NCBI GenBank assembly: GCA_965183875.1
Contig: CBCYMK010000033.1
Coordinates: 1 to 35,773, forward strand
Origin: UBA6772 sp965183875
Lineage (GTDB): Bacteria > Bacteroidota > Bacteroidia > Flavobacteriales > UBA7430
Length of the DNA: 35,773 nt
Direction of reading: 5' to 3'
Positions 1-6,899 of the stretch are shown in pieces. The translations under genes and the position numbers were made by a program. Each line of letters opens with the position of its first letter. The stretch's first letter is position 1. The notes beneath the pieces are model-generated. The model was not told the DNA's origin. It did no database searches and saw nothing but the letters and a program-made list of their open reading frames with translations.

Positions 1-68
1 TTCATTAAAGACTTCCCTTGGAGTCTAGTACTACCCATTCTTGCTTGTATGATTGCAACGACCTTCAT
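1..68 (-). CDS. SpsF-like cytidylyltransferase/glycosyltransferase-family protein, N-terminus only (cut by window edge)
   Basis: The minus strand from position 68 reads MKVVAIIQARMGSTRLQGKS and then runs off the window. The IIQARMGSTRL start is the nucleotide-binding loop of SpsF-type proteins (spore-coat polysaccharide / acylneuraminate cytidylyltransferase-like fold, GT-A-like). Its ATG directly abuts the TAG stop of the upstream pseB-like gene with no spacer, so the two are surely co-transcribed and probably translationally coupled. SpsF-like genes commonly sit in pseudaminic-acid-type clusters after pseB and pseC, which fits. Only about 22 residues are visible, so the exact substrate cannot be stated. 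Confidence 0.75.
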   Translation of the reverse strand, partial: MKVVAIIQARMGSTRLQGKSLM

Positions 69-1067
69 CTAAGCCTCAAAAACATGCTCATTAATGAGTT
101 CTTTTAAAGACTCTACTGTTTCCCATTCGTCATTTGTTTCTGAATTATAACAAAAACCTTCCTCAACTATGTTCGCATTAAAATGTTCAATATAGTCCTT
201 TAAATCCCATCTATGGGTTGCAGGTAAAACGGTATAATACTTGCCAAGATCATATGTATAAAAAGAATCAGATGATGTGATCATTTCTTCATGTATCTTC
301 TCTCCAGGTCTAATTCCTACGATTACTCGTTCACAATCTGGTGCAATTGCTTCTGCAACATCTGTAATCCTATAAGATGGTAATTTAGGAATGAAAATTT
401 CTCCTCCCCAAGCATTTCCTAGAGCATGCATTACCATATCAACGCCACCTTGGAGTGAGATGTTAAATCTTGTCATTTTTGTATTGGTAATAGGCAATAC
501 TCCCTCTTTTCTTTTATTAATAAAAAAAGGGATAACCGAACCATTAGACCCCATAACATTTCCATATCTAACTACTGAAAATTTTATTGGATTGTTCCCT
601 CTTATATTATTTGCAGCAACAAACAATTTATCTGAAGTCAATTTTGTAGCTCCATATAAATTAATTGGTGCACATGCCTTATCAGTAGATAAAGCGACAA
701 CTCTTTCTACTTTTGTAACTAAACAAGCATCAACAACATTTTGTGCACCACCAACATTAGTTTTTATACATTCATCAGGGTTATATTCTGCAATATGCAC
801 ATGCTTCATTGCTGCGGCATGAATTACATATTCTATCCCAGAGAGTGCTCTTATTAATCTCTCTTTATCTCTAACATCACCAATAAAATATCTAATCTGT
901 GGATATTTTTCGACTGGAAACTCTTGAGCCATTTGGAATTGTTTTTGCTCATCTCTTGAAAAAATAACAAGTTTTCTAACTCCTGGGTAGGTCGCTAAAA
1001 TATGTTTGGTTAATGCTTTCCCTAGAGAGCCTGTCCCACCTGTAATTAGTATAGATTTATTGTCCAT
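69..1067 (-). CDS. pseB: UDP-N-acetylglucosamine 4,6-dehydratase (inverting), PseB/FlaA1 type
   Basis: Short-chain dehydrogenase/reductase of 332 residues, the usual PseB length. It has an N-terminal Rossmann loop TGGTGSLG (9-16), AAAMKHV (84-90), and STDKACAPINLYGATK (127-142), which supplies the Asp129/Lys130/Tyr138 catalytic set typical of the inverting 4,6-dehydratases. The family converts UDP-GlcNAc to UDP-4-keto-6-deoxy-L-AltNAc, the first step toward pseudaminic acid or related 6-deoxy amino sugars; it is cytoplasmic. The gene starts 3 bp after the stop of wecC and its stop abuts the next start, so it lies in a tight minus-strand operon. The family is clear. The final sugar (pseudaminic acid or an L-FucNAc-like product) cannot be decided because the downstream genes lie outside the window. 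Confidence 0.88.
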   Translation of the reverse strand: MDNKSILITGGTGSLGKALTKHILATYPGVRKLVIFSRDEQKQFQMAQEFPVEKYPQIRYFIGDVRDKERLIRALSGIEYVIHAAAMKHVHIAEYNPDECIKTNVGGAQNVVDACLVTKVERVVALSTDKACAPINLYGATKLTSDKLFVAANNIRGNNPIKFSVVRYGNVMGSNGSVIPFFINKRKEGVLPITNTKMTRFNISLQGGVDMVMHALGNAWGGEIFIPKLPSYRITDVAEAIAPDCERVIVGIRPGEKIHEEMITSSDSFYTYDLGKYYTVLPATHRWDLKDYIEHFNANIVEEGFCYNSETNDEWETVESLKELINEHVFEA

Positions 1068-1070
1068 TTT

Positions 1071-2285
1071 TTAATTTTTAATCCCACAAAAATCTAAAAC
1101 GATTTTGTCTTCAGGAATAGTTAATAATTTAAACTCATCGTGCGCCACTAAGAATACAATGATGTCGGCTTTTTCTACCGCCTCTGTATAGCCTGTTAGT
1201 TTAAAAACGGTGTGACTTTCTATATTCGGCTCCACAATAAAGTAGGCTTCATTATTTGCATTTTGCAATACTTTTTGAGCTATGTATTTCGCTGGAGACT
1301 CTCTTAAATCGTCGATGTTCGGCTTAAACGCTAAGCCCATTAAAGCGATGCTAGGCTTTCTTCCTTCTTTAAGTTGGAATTCCAATTTAGCAGTCTGCAC
1401 TTTCTCGGCACACCAAAAAGATTTATAGTTATTCACCTCTCTGGCTGTTCCAATAATTTTTGTTTCCATTGGGTAGTCTGAAACAATAAAGTAAGGGTCT
1501 ACAGCAATACAGTGTCCGCCAACACCACAACCAGGTTGTAGTATGTTTACTCTAGGGTGTTTATTGGCTAGATTAATTAAATCCCACACATTAATATCTG
1601 CTTTGTCGCAGATTAAAGAGAGTTCGTTAGCAAAAGCAATTTGTACATCTCTAGAAGAGTTTTCTACCAACTTACACATCTCTGCAGTGCGTGCATTGGT
1701 TTTGTGCAATTCTCCTTTTACATGTTTGCTGTAAAAAGCAATTGCTTTTTCTGTTGAGGCTTCATCAACCCCGCCAATAACTCTATCGTTATAAACCAGT
1801 TCGTGCATTACGTTACCAGGTAATACGCGTTCTGGGCAGTAAGCAATATGTAGTTTGCCGGTTAATTCTGGTCTTTCCTCATAAATTAAACGCATCATTT
1901 TTTCTGTAGTTCCTACAGGAGAGGTAGATTCAATGATGTATAAATCGCCTTCTTTTAATAGTGGAAGTATGCCTCTTGTAGCGGCTTCAACAAAGGAAAT
2001 ATCTGGCTCATTTTTTCCTTTAAAAGGGGTGGGAACAACAATTAAATAATTGTTGGCTTCTACGGCTTTGGTAGATGCTTTTAAAAATCCTTTCTCTACC
2101 GCCTCTGCTACGGCTAAATCTAACGATGGCTCTACGATATGTATTTTTCCTGCGTTAATAGTTTCTACCACGCTAGGGTTTATGTCTACTCCATGAACAG
2201 ATACTCCCCCTTGAGCTATTAAGGCTGCGGTAGGCAGTCCTATATAACCCAGTCCAATCATTACAACTTCTGGCTGATTTATCAT
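1071..2285 (-). CDS. wecC: UDP-N-acetyl-D-mannosamine dehydrogenase (WecC-type nucleotide-sugar dehydrogenase)
   Basis: UDP-glucose/GDP-mannose dehydrogenase superfamily, 404 residues. The NAD-binding loop GLGYIGLPTA is at 11-20, the middle domain carries ELSLICDKADINVWDLINLANKHP-type helices, and the catalytic Cys259 is in GCGVGGHCIAVDP. The family oxidises UDP-ManNAc to UDP-ManNAcA in two NAD-dependent steps. The ATG lies one base after the stop of a short wecB 3' remnant (2287-2442), which supports the WecC assignment because wecB-wecC is the normal pair. It runs into pseB after a 3 bp spacer. If the wecB copy here is dead, UDP-ManNAc must come from an epimerase encoded elsewhere. Confidence 0.88.
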   Translation of the reverse strand: MINQPEVVMIGLGYIGLPTAALIAQGGVSVHGVDINPSVVETINAGKIHIVEPSLDLAVAEAVEKGFLKASTKAVEANNYLIVVPTPFKGKNEPDISFVEAATRGILPLLKEGDLYIIESTSPVGTTEKMMRLIYEERPELTGKLHIAYCPERVLPGNVMHELVYNDRVIGGVDEASTEKAIAFYSKHVKGELHKTNARTAEMCKLVENSSRDVQIAFANELSLICDKADINVWDLINLANKHPRVNILQPGCGVGGHCIAVDPYFIVSDYPMETKIIGTAREVNNYKSFWCAEKVQTAKLEFQLKEGRKPSIALMGLAFKPNIDDLRESPAKYIAQKVLQNANNEAYFIVEPNIESHTVFKLTGYTEAVEKADIIVFLVAHDEFKLLTIPEDKIVLDFCGIKN

Positions 2286-2286
2286 T

Positions 2287-2442
2287 CTATAAATTTTGAA
2301 TAAATTCTACAATTCTTTTACAAGCTTTCCCGTCTCCGTAAGGGTTGTGAAGGGTGCTCATAGCGGCATATCTAGCTTTGTCTGTTAGCAAACTATTTGC
2401 TTCTTGGTAATAACGAAAGTGATGAGAGTCTTTTTTTTTCAT
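2287..2442 (-). pseudogene. wecB: wecB 3' remnant (UDP-GlcNAc 2-epimerase C-terminus)
   Basis: A short open frame of 51 codons on the minus strand, starting at ATG 2442 and stopping at 2287. Its last part reads EANSLLTDKARYAAMSTLHN and continues as PYGDGKACKRIVEFI. The NPYGDG(x)A(C)xRI end is the characteristic C-terminus of WecB-type UDP-GlcNAc 2-epimerases. The first 12 or so residues after the start do not look like WecB, so the deletion junction is probably near codon 13. It begins 2 bp after the upstream dehydrogenase stop and ends 1 bp before the wecC start. It looks like the scar of a deletion that removed about 90 percent of wecB while keeping the operon joined. It may still matter for translational coupling to wecC. 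Confidence 0.8.
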
Positions 2443-2444
2443 AT

Positions 2445-3743
2445 TTACAACCTTGAATCCGCAATAATAGGATCAATTATAGCCTTTGTATCAAAAATAA
2501 CAAGATTTTCATTTTTTAAGTCTTTGAATGCTATTGTCGAAAATTGTTGATGGGCAACGGAGAGTATTATTGCACTGTATTTATTAAGCTCTAAAGTCTT
2601 TATCAAATCAATGCCATATTCAGTCTTAACCTCTTCTTTATTTGCCCATGGATCGTATACATCTACATTGGTATTATATGACAGTAGCTCTGAATAAATA
2701 TCTATTACTTTGGTATTCCGTATATCTGGACAATTTTCTTTAAATGTAATTCCTAAAATGAGCACCTTGGCTCCTTTTATTTGAATTCCTTTTTGAATCA
2801 TTAACTTGATGACTTTTGTTGCTACAAAAGCCCCCATTTGATCATTTACTCTGCGACCAGAAAGGATTACCGCTGGGTGATAGCCTAATGACTCTGCTTT
2901 ATGCGCTAAATAATATGGATCTACACTTATACAGTGCCCACCTACTAAACCAGGTTTAAATTGTAAAAAATTCCATTTAGTTCCAGCAGCAGCTAATACA
3001 TCGTGTGTATCAATATTCATTCGGTCGAAAATTAAAGCCAACTCATTCACAAAGGAGATGTTTACATCTCTTTGTGCATTTTCTATCGCCTTAGAAGCTT
3101 CTGCGACCTTCATGTTGGGAGCCAAATGAGTACCTGCTGTAATTATCGATTTATATAAATCATCTACCATAACGCCTATTTCCATTGTAGAACCAGAGGT
3201 AACTTTTTTTATTGTCGCTAAGGTGTTAATTTTATCACCTGGATTTATCCGTTCTGGAGAGTAGCCACAGAAGAAATCTTGGTTAAATACGAGCCCGCTA
3301 TATTTTTCTAATACGGGTACGCAATCTTCTTCTGTACAGCCAGGATAAACCGTCGATTCATAAATAACAATATTGTCTTTTTTTAATATTTTAGAGATCA
3401 TTGCAGAAGCGCCTAATAAAGGGCCTAAGTCTGGACGTTTATGTTCATCTATAGGTGTTGGAACGGTAACTATATAAATATTTGCTAGAGCAATATCTTT
3501 TACATCAGCACTAGGAAGTAAACCTAATTGTCCTTTAGTATTTACCTCTTCTTTAGATATTAATACCTTAGTAAGGTTATCAGTAGAAACTTCCAAGGTA
3601 TTATCATTTCCGCCTCTTAGTTCTTTTACTCTATTGGAGTTGATATCAAATCCAATAACCTTATATTGCTTAGCAAACTCTACAGCTAGCGGCAAGCCTA
3701 CATAACCTAGGCCTATGATTGCTATTGTTGGATTATTTTTCAT
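2445..3743 (-). CDS. Nucleotide-sugar dehydrogenase, TviB/WbpO-like (UDP-N-acetyl-hexosamine 6-dehydrogenase)
   Basis: 432 residues from ATG 3743. An in-frame ATG at 3779 would add 12 residues (MGTTTLKTTPIK) that precede the usual MxxxxIAIIGLGYVGLP start of this family, so I prefer the internal start. The NAD loop GLGYVGLPLA is at 11-20, TVYPGCTEEDC at 131-141, and the catalytic Cys271 is in GLVGGHCISVDPYYLA. This sequence pattern is that of TviB/WbpO enzymes, which make UDP-GalNAcA or UDP-GlcNAcA for capsule and O-antigen. It is clearly distinct from the WecC and Ugd paralogues on either side. The stop is 2 bp before the wecB remnant. The exact hexosamine cannot be told from sequence alone. 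Confidence 0.85.
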   Translation of the reverse strand: MKNNPTIAIIGLGYVGLPLAVEFAKQYKVIGFDINSNRVKELRGGNDNTLEVSTDNLTKVLISKEEVNTKGQLGLLPSADVKDIALANIYIVTVPTPIDEHKRPDLGPLLGASAMISKILKKDNIVIYESTVYPGCTEEDCVPVLEKYSGLVFNQDFFCGYSPERINPGDKINTLATIKKVTSGSTMEIGVMVDDLYKSIITAGTHLAPNMKVAEASKAIENAQRDVNISFVNELALIFDRMNIDTHDVLAAAGTKWNFLQFKPGLVGGHCISVDPYYLAHKAESLGYHPAVILSGRRVNDQMGAFVATKVIKLMIQKGIQIKGAKVLILGITFKENCPDIRNTKVIDIYSELLSYNTNVDVYDPWANKEEVKTEYGIDLIKTLELNKYSAIILSVAHQQFSTIAFKDLKNENLVIFDTKAIIDPIIADSRL

Positions 3744-3848
3744 TTTTATAGGTGTTGTTTTTAATGTGGTAGTACCCATTGTGTCCTTCGAGTACCCATA
3801 CCGTAATAGGTAAATCAGGAAGACAATGTTGGATTATTTTTCTTTACG

Positions 3849-3878
3849 TTTTTGTCAGGCTGAGTTCATCGAAGACTC
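3849..3878 (+). repeat. Dispersed GTCAGGCTGAG...TCGAAG repeat, copy 1
   Basis: Reads TTTTTGTCAGGCTGAG followed by TTCATCGAAGACTC. Two further copies lie in other gaps of this window (12991-13018 plus strand; 20091-20120 minus strand), each with a T-run then GTCAGSCTGAG, a short variable part and TCGAA. All are intergenic. Similar GTCAGGCTGAG...TCGAAG strings recur in intergenic DNA of many Bacteroidota (general knowledge, not checked here). Function unknown. Confidence 0.7.
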
Positions 3879-3910
3879 TATTCTAAGTTTGTTCCTTTAT
3901 TATTTGTTCA

Positions 3911-3933
3911 TTTTTGCCTTGACGCAAAGCAAG
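3911..3933 (+). repeat. Dispersed TTTGCCTTGAYGCAAA repeat, copy 1
   Basis: TTTTTGCCTTGACGCAAAGC matches a second intergenic copy at 7169-7190 (CTTTGCCTTGATGCAAAAG). Both are gene-free and close to other repeat modules. The core contains a weak dyad TTTGC...GCAAA. Function unknown. Confidence 0.55.
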
Positions 3934-4071
3934 AATTGCTTCACGAACACAAATTATTCACACAAGTGAGTAAATAGAACCAAAACTACCTTTTATCAAT
4001 TTGGCGGTTTGAGCCAACGAAGATCCATTGTTTTATCTCAATCACGCCGTTCAAGAAACATCAACATAGTC

Positions 4072-4135
4072 TTTGTCTTCGTTTTAGTCTTTTTTCTCCA
4101 GCTTAGTCCTTAAACGACTGCATGACTCTTACCTA
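4072..4135 (-). repeat. Composite repeat: AAGACN hexamer stretch plus GTCWTGCAGTC module, overlapping the ugd stop
   Basis: On the minus strand the sequence AGAGTCATGCAGTCGTTTAA contains the last codons and the TAA stop of ugd. It continues as GGACTAAG and then a short hexamer-phased tract (AAAGACTAAAACGAAGACAA). The same GTCWTGCAGTC...TTTAA...GGMCTA module appears after the stop of the wHTH gene (6303-6345) and twice around the M42 peptidase stop (19921-19962, 20051-20092). The repeat therefore contributes coding sequence to the C-terminus of ugd. Confidence 0.7.
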
Positions 4136-5447
4136 TCTGATAATACTCAAAACCTTTATCTTCCAAATTAAAGGCGTTGTATTGGTTACGTCCGTCAAAA
4201 ATAACAGGGCTTTTTAACTGTGTTTTTAGCTCTTCAAAGTCTGGAGAACGGAATTCTTTCCACTCGGTTAAGAGAATTAATGCGTCTGCATTTTTTAGTG
4301 CAGCATATTTACTGTCGGCATAAGTCACAGCTGAATTGTTTTTCAGGTAATGTGACTTTGCTTCGTGCATAGCTTTTGGGTCGTAAGCACATACTTTGGC
4401 GCCTCTTTTAGTAATTTCATTTACCACAATAATACTTGCAGCATCGCGCATATCATCGGTTTCGGGTTTAAAAGAAAGCCCCCAAAGTGCAAAAGTCAGC
4501 CCTGTGAGATCTTCTCCAAAACGCTTAATAATTTTATCTGCTATAACACGCTTTTGTCTTTGGTTAACCCCATCTACAGAAGCTATTAATTCGGGATGAT
4601 AATCATTTTCTTCGGCTGTTTTTATTAAGGCGTTCACATCCTTAGGAAAACAAGAACCTCCATAACCACAGCCAGGATAAATAAAAGAATAACCTATTCT
4701 ACGGTCTGATCCTATACCAATACGAACATTATTCACATCGGCACCTACACGCTCGCAAATATTAGCAATCTCGTTCATAAAAGAGATTTTTGTTGCGAGC
4801 ATAGCGTTGGCAGCATACTTAGTCATTTCTGCCGAGCGTATATCCATGCTTATAAAACGGTCGTTGGTACGGAAGAAAGGAGCATAAAGTTGCTGCATTT
4901 TTTCTAATGCTATTTCCTCCGAAGCTCCTACTACAACCCTGTCAGGCTTCATGAAGTCTTCTACAGCAGCCCCTTCTTTGAGGAATTCTGGGTTCGATAC
5001 TACGTAAAAATCACAATCCACTCCCCTAGTAGTTAACTCTTTCTGAATGGTAGCTTTTACCTTATCGGCTGTACCTACAGGAACAGTAGATTTATCTACC
5101 ACCACCAAAGGTTTTTGAATATTCTGTCCAATTTCTTTAGCTACCGCTAGTACATATTTTAGATCAGCCGAGCCGTCGTCGCCCATAGGGGTACCTACAG
5201 CAATAAAAGCAATTTCAGCTTCTGCCAAACCTACAGCCAAGGAAGTGCTAAAATTTAAGTTGCCTTTTTCATGGTTCCTTAAAACCATTTCTTCTAAACC
5301 TGGTTCGTATATTGGTATAATCCCCTGTTTTAGATTTTCTACTTTTTTAGCATCTATATCTACACAAGTCACATCGTTTCCCATTTCTGCAAAACACGTT
5401 CCTGTTACTAATCCGACGTATCCGGTACCTATTACTGTTATTTTCAT
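4110..5447 (-). CDS. ugd: UDP-glucose 6-dehydrogenase
   Basis: 445 residues, normal for the family. The NAD-binding motif GTGYVGLVTGTCFAEMG starts at residue 7, DKSTVPVGTA is at 118-127, SNPEFLKEGAAVEDFMKPDR at 151-170, and the catalytic Cys266 is in GCGYGGSCFPKD. It makes UDP-glucuronate from UDP-glucose using NAD, in the cytoplasm, for capsule or exopolysaccharide. The last residues (KSHAVV) and the TAA stop are encoded by a dispersed repeat module that also forms the end of the unrelated M42 peptidase gene here, so the natural C-terminus has probably been replaced or extended by a few residues. It is the third UDP-sugar dehydrogenase in about 4.4 kb. It is separated from its minus-strand neighbours by repeat-filled gaps, so it may be transcribed on its own. 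Confidence 0.93.
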   Translation of the reverse strand: MKITVIGTGYVGLVTGTCFAEMGNDVTCVDIDAKKVENLKQGIIPIYEPGLEEMVLRNHEKGNLNFSTSLAVGLAEAEIAFIAVGTPMGDDGSADLKYVLAVAKEIGQNIQKPLVVVDKSTVPVGTADKVKATIQKELTTRGVDCDFYVVSNPEFLKEGAAVEDFMKPDRVVVGASEEIALEKMQQLYAPFFRTNDRFISMDIRSAEMTKYAANAMLATKISFMNEIANICERVGADVNNVRIGIGSDRRIGYSFIYPGCGYGGSCFPKDVNALIKTAEENDYHPELIASVDGVNQRQKRVIADKIIKRFGEDLTGLTFALWGLSFKPETDDMRDAASIIVVNEITKRGAKVCAYDPKAMHEAKSHYLKNNSAVTYADSKYAALKNADALILLTEWKEFRSPDFEELKTQLKSPVIFDGRNQYNAFNLEDKGFEYYQIGKSHAVV

Positions 5448-5454
5448 AATTTAA

Positions 5455-5703
5455 AAAACTTTTACTAAAACTAAGGCGAAGACTTTTTTTGTCTTTGTCT
5501 TAGTTTTAGTCTTGGTTTTAGTTCTTGTTACCTTAAAACGATGACCTTTTTTTTAAAATACTTAGACGATGACTTTTTTTTGTCTTTGTCTTAGTTTTAG
5601 TTCTTGCTACCTTAAAACGATGACTTTTTTTAAAAACTTAGACAAAGACTAAAACGAAGACGATGACTTTTTTGATCTTTGTCTTGGCTTTAGTTCAACT
5701 TCT
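5455..5703 (-). repeat. Hexamer-phased repeat array with three imperfect ~90-bp units downstream of the S23 gene
   Basis: The minus strand is T-poor, with AAGACN/AAAACN hexamers. On the plus strand the unit GACTTTTTTTGTCTTTGTCT is followed by TAGTTTTAGTTCTTGYTACC and TTAAAACGATGAC. Copies begin near 5479, 5571 and 5663. The third copy runs straight into the 3' end of the S23 gene: the GGTAACAAGAA that encodes its Gly-Asn-Lys-Lys end also occurs, as GGTAACAAGAA or GGTAGCAAGAA, in the other two units. The units therefore look like copies that carried the end of this gene with them. No ORF. Confidence 0.7.
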
Positions 5704-6058
5704 TGTTACCTAATACTTTAAATCGCAATGCACTTATTCTTTTTTGTAAGCTAATTAGAGATTCTATAGTCCTTGTATTATCTTCTTCTGAAATATATTT
5801 TCTTTTGACTGCTATTCTGACTTGAATTTCTAATTCAAATGCTGAACCTAATCCAATTTCTAAAAATCTAGCGAAATCCTTTTCGGAGTTTCTAGAAGCT
5901 CCCTCTGCGATATTTGAAGGAATTGAAATTGCAGACCTCGTCATTTGAGACGTCAATACATATTGTTCGTTCTTCGGAAAATTTCCAACTAAGTCATAAA
6001 TATTATTGACAAGCTCCATGCTATCAATCCATATATCATATTCTCTAAAATTTCTCAT
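5690..6058 (-). CDS. Four-helix-bundle protein of the S23 / 23S-rRNA-IVS / Avd superfamily
   Basis: 122 residues, the usual size. It has the family pattern: an aromatic-rich start (FREYDIWIDSMELVNNIYDL), FPKNEQYVLTSQMTRSAISI at about 28-47, then SNIAEGASRNSEKDFARFLE and IGLGSAFELEIQ. The SIPSNIAEG and (A/S)xxELExQ signatures are typical. These proteins were first described inside 23S rRNA intervening sequences and are structurally related to Avd of diversity-generating retroelements. Free-standing copies are frequent in Bacteroidota and no function is proven. No rRNA, reverse transcriptase or variable repeat is in this window. The gene is embedded between two hexamer arrays (5455-5703 and 6059-6302), and its last codons share sequence with the downstream array units. 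Confidence 0.88.
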   Translation of the reverse strand: MRNFREYDIWIDSMELVNNIYDLVGNFPKNEQYVLTSQMTRSAISIPSNIAEGASRNSEKDFARFLEIGLGSAFELEIQVRIAVKRKYISEEDNTRTIESLISLQKRISALRFKVLGNKKLN

Positions 6059-6302
6059 TTTATTAATCTATAACGTAGACTAAAACAAAAGTTACTTCTT
6101 AGTATTAGTTTTTGTCTTAGTCTTGGTTTTAGTTTTCGTATTAGTCTTAGTCCTTGTATTAGTCTTGGTTTTAGCCTTGATCTTGGTCTTAGTTTTAGCC
6201 TTGATCTTGGTCTTAGTTATTGTCTTGGTCTTAGTTTTCGTATTGGTCTTGGTCTTAGTTTTTTGTCTTAGTCGTAGTCTTGGTCTTAGTTATTGTCTTA
6301 GC
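6059..6302 (-). repeat. TYTTRG hexamer-phased low-complexity array upstream of the S23 gene
   Basis: From about 6085 to 6302 the plus strand is an almost unbroken run of hexamers of the form TCTTAG / TCTTGG / TTTTAG / TTTTCG / TATTAG / CCTTGA. On the minus strand this reads as A-rich GACTAAGACCAAGACTAAAA-type sequence. The phase holds for about 200 bases and slips once near 6259-6266. Translation gives only Leu-Val alternation, which argues against a gene. Shorter hexamer stretches occur at 4072-4100, 5479-5530 and 19987-20014. Degenerate copies of one 6-mer suggest growth by slippage followed by divergence. Confidence 0.8.
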
Positions 6303-6345
6303 CTTTAAACGACTGCAAGACTAATTGACTGCATGACTCTTCCCT
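6303..6345 (-). repeat. GTCWTGCAGTC module (two half-copies) directly after the wHTH gene stop
   Basis: The minus strand reads AGAGTCATGCAGTCAATTA, then GTCTTGCAGTCGTTTAAAGG and CTAAGAC. GTCATGCAGTC and GTCTTGCAGTC are near-identical 11-mers in direct repeat. The module starts 2 bases beyond the stop of the upstream wHTH gene and joins directly onto the hexamer array. The same module forms the end of ugd and of the M42 peptidase gene. Confidence 0.7.
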
Positions 6346-6347
6346 CA

Positions 6348-6863
6348 TCACTTGTCGCTCCAAAGCAACAATGCTACGTTATTAACTGGAAGATCTTTTT
6401 CATAAACCAAATACTTTATCTTTTTACCAATAAGTTTTTCAGTCTTTTCAACGAGCTCTAGCAGATAGTGCTTGTCTATATTCTCACCTACTAGGTATAA
6501 ATCAATAATTTCCGATTCACAGCCCTTAGCCCAATCTCCCGTTAGATAAACTTGTTTTATATCACCTAACCTAAGGACTACTTGCTCAACAATTTTATCT
6601 AATCCCACGTATTTTCTAACTATACTTTGTACCTCGCTAAATAAAGGATGGGATGAATTGGCTTGAAAATACTTCTTATTCCCTTGGTGTTCAGAACACA
6701 GCATTCCAGCTTCTTCCAAACGATTTAACTCCAGACGTACCGCATTGGTAGACTCCCCAAATTCATCAGCCAAACCACGTAAATAACCTCTGTTATTGGC
6801 GTTGATGAAAAATTTGAGTAGTAATTTAACTCGTGTTTTTGAGGAAATGAGTGTACTAAGAAT
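6348..6863 (-). CDS. Winged-helix regulator with C-terminal nucleotidyltransferase-like domain, polysaccharide-locus type; no canonical start codon (ATT proposed)
   Basis: The minus strand encodes LSTLISSKTRVKLLLKFFIN from codon 2, followed by NANNRGYLRGLADEFGESTN and AVRLELNRLEEAGMLCS (a wHTH). A second half contains LRLGDIKQVYLTGDWAKGCE and ends in ALLLWSDK. This is a family I know from Bacteroidota exopolysaccharide loci, where it normally begins Met-Leu-x-x-Leu-Ile-(S/T)-S-K-T-R. Here the expected Met codon is ATT at 6863-6861. No ATG, GTG or TTG occurs in frame between the upstream TAA (6905-6903) and TTG 6773. Starting at TTG 6773 would delete the first helices of the wHTH, so I do not believe that start. 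It is either a rare ATT start, a lost start codon, or a sequence error. Full length would be 171 residues. It probably controls or senses the polysaccharide genes; this is inferred from context only. Confidence 0.7.
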   Translation of the reverse strand: MLSTLISSKTRVKLLLKFFINANNRGYLRGLADEFGESTNAVRLELNRLEEAGMLCSEHQGNKKYFQANSSHPLFSEVQSIVRKYVGLDKIVEQVVLRLGDIKQVYLTGDWAKGCESEIIDLYLVGENIDKHYLLELVEKTEKLIGKKIKYLVYEKDLPVNNVALLLWSDK

Positions 6864-6879
6864 GATTAGATGTATTAAT

Positions 6880-6899
6880 GAATACGAATGAATGTATTC
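6880..6899. promoter_or_regulatory. Inverted repeat GAATAC-N8-GTATTC upstream of the wHTH gene
   Basis: GAATACGAATGAATGTATTC has perfect 6-base arms and lies about 17 bases upstream of the proposed ATT start. It could be an operator, perhaps for autoregulation by the winged-helix protein, or simply a hairpin. There is no direct evidence. Confidence 0.3.

Larger units (their letters stand above)
3744..4109. other. Gene-free spacer between ugd and the TviB-like gene, filled with dispersed repeats
   Basis: 366 bases with no convincing ORF. It holds, in order: a 16-base sequence TGTTGGATTATTTTTC (3827-3842) that duplicates the region around the TviB-like start (3727-3742); a GTCAGGCTGAG-type repeat (3854-3878); a TTTGCCTTGACGCAAA repeat (3911-3933); and a hexamer-phased stretch running into the end of ugd (4072-4109). 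GTACCCAT also occurs twice (3773-3780 and 3792-3799). No clear promoter box or terminator was found, so it is not clear how the TviB-like operon is started. Confidence 0.7.

Noticed and set aside
391..822. Plus-strand 143-codon frame inside pseB, and similar frames opposite wecC, ugd, atpA, DUF4175 and others
   Set aside because: Antisense shadows of well-supported genes, without family features or independent signals.
3744..3779. Twelve-residue longer start of the TviB-like gene
   Set aside because: The extension MGTTTLKTTPIK is not family-like and overlaps duplicated spacer sequence. ATG 3743 gives the standard start.
5690..6058. Diversity-generating retroelement with the S23 gene as avd
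   Set aside because: No reverse transcriptase, no template/variable repeat pair and no target C-type lectin gene is present in the window. The homology is only at family-fold level.
5455..6302. CRISPR-like array
   Set aside because: The units are 6-mers and degenerate approx. 90-mers with no conserved repeat/unique spacer alternation, and there are no cas genes.
6123..6308. Plus-strand frame coding for an alternating Leu-Val peptide of about 61 residues
   Set aside because: It is only the translation of the TYTTRG hexamer array. There is no family likeness, and the repeat explains its openness.
6348..6773. wHTH gene starting at TTG 6773 (141 residues)
   Set aside because: It would cut off conserved N-terminal residues (LISSKTRVKLLLKFF) that are clearly encoded upstream in frame.
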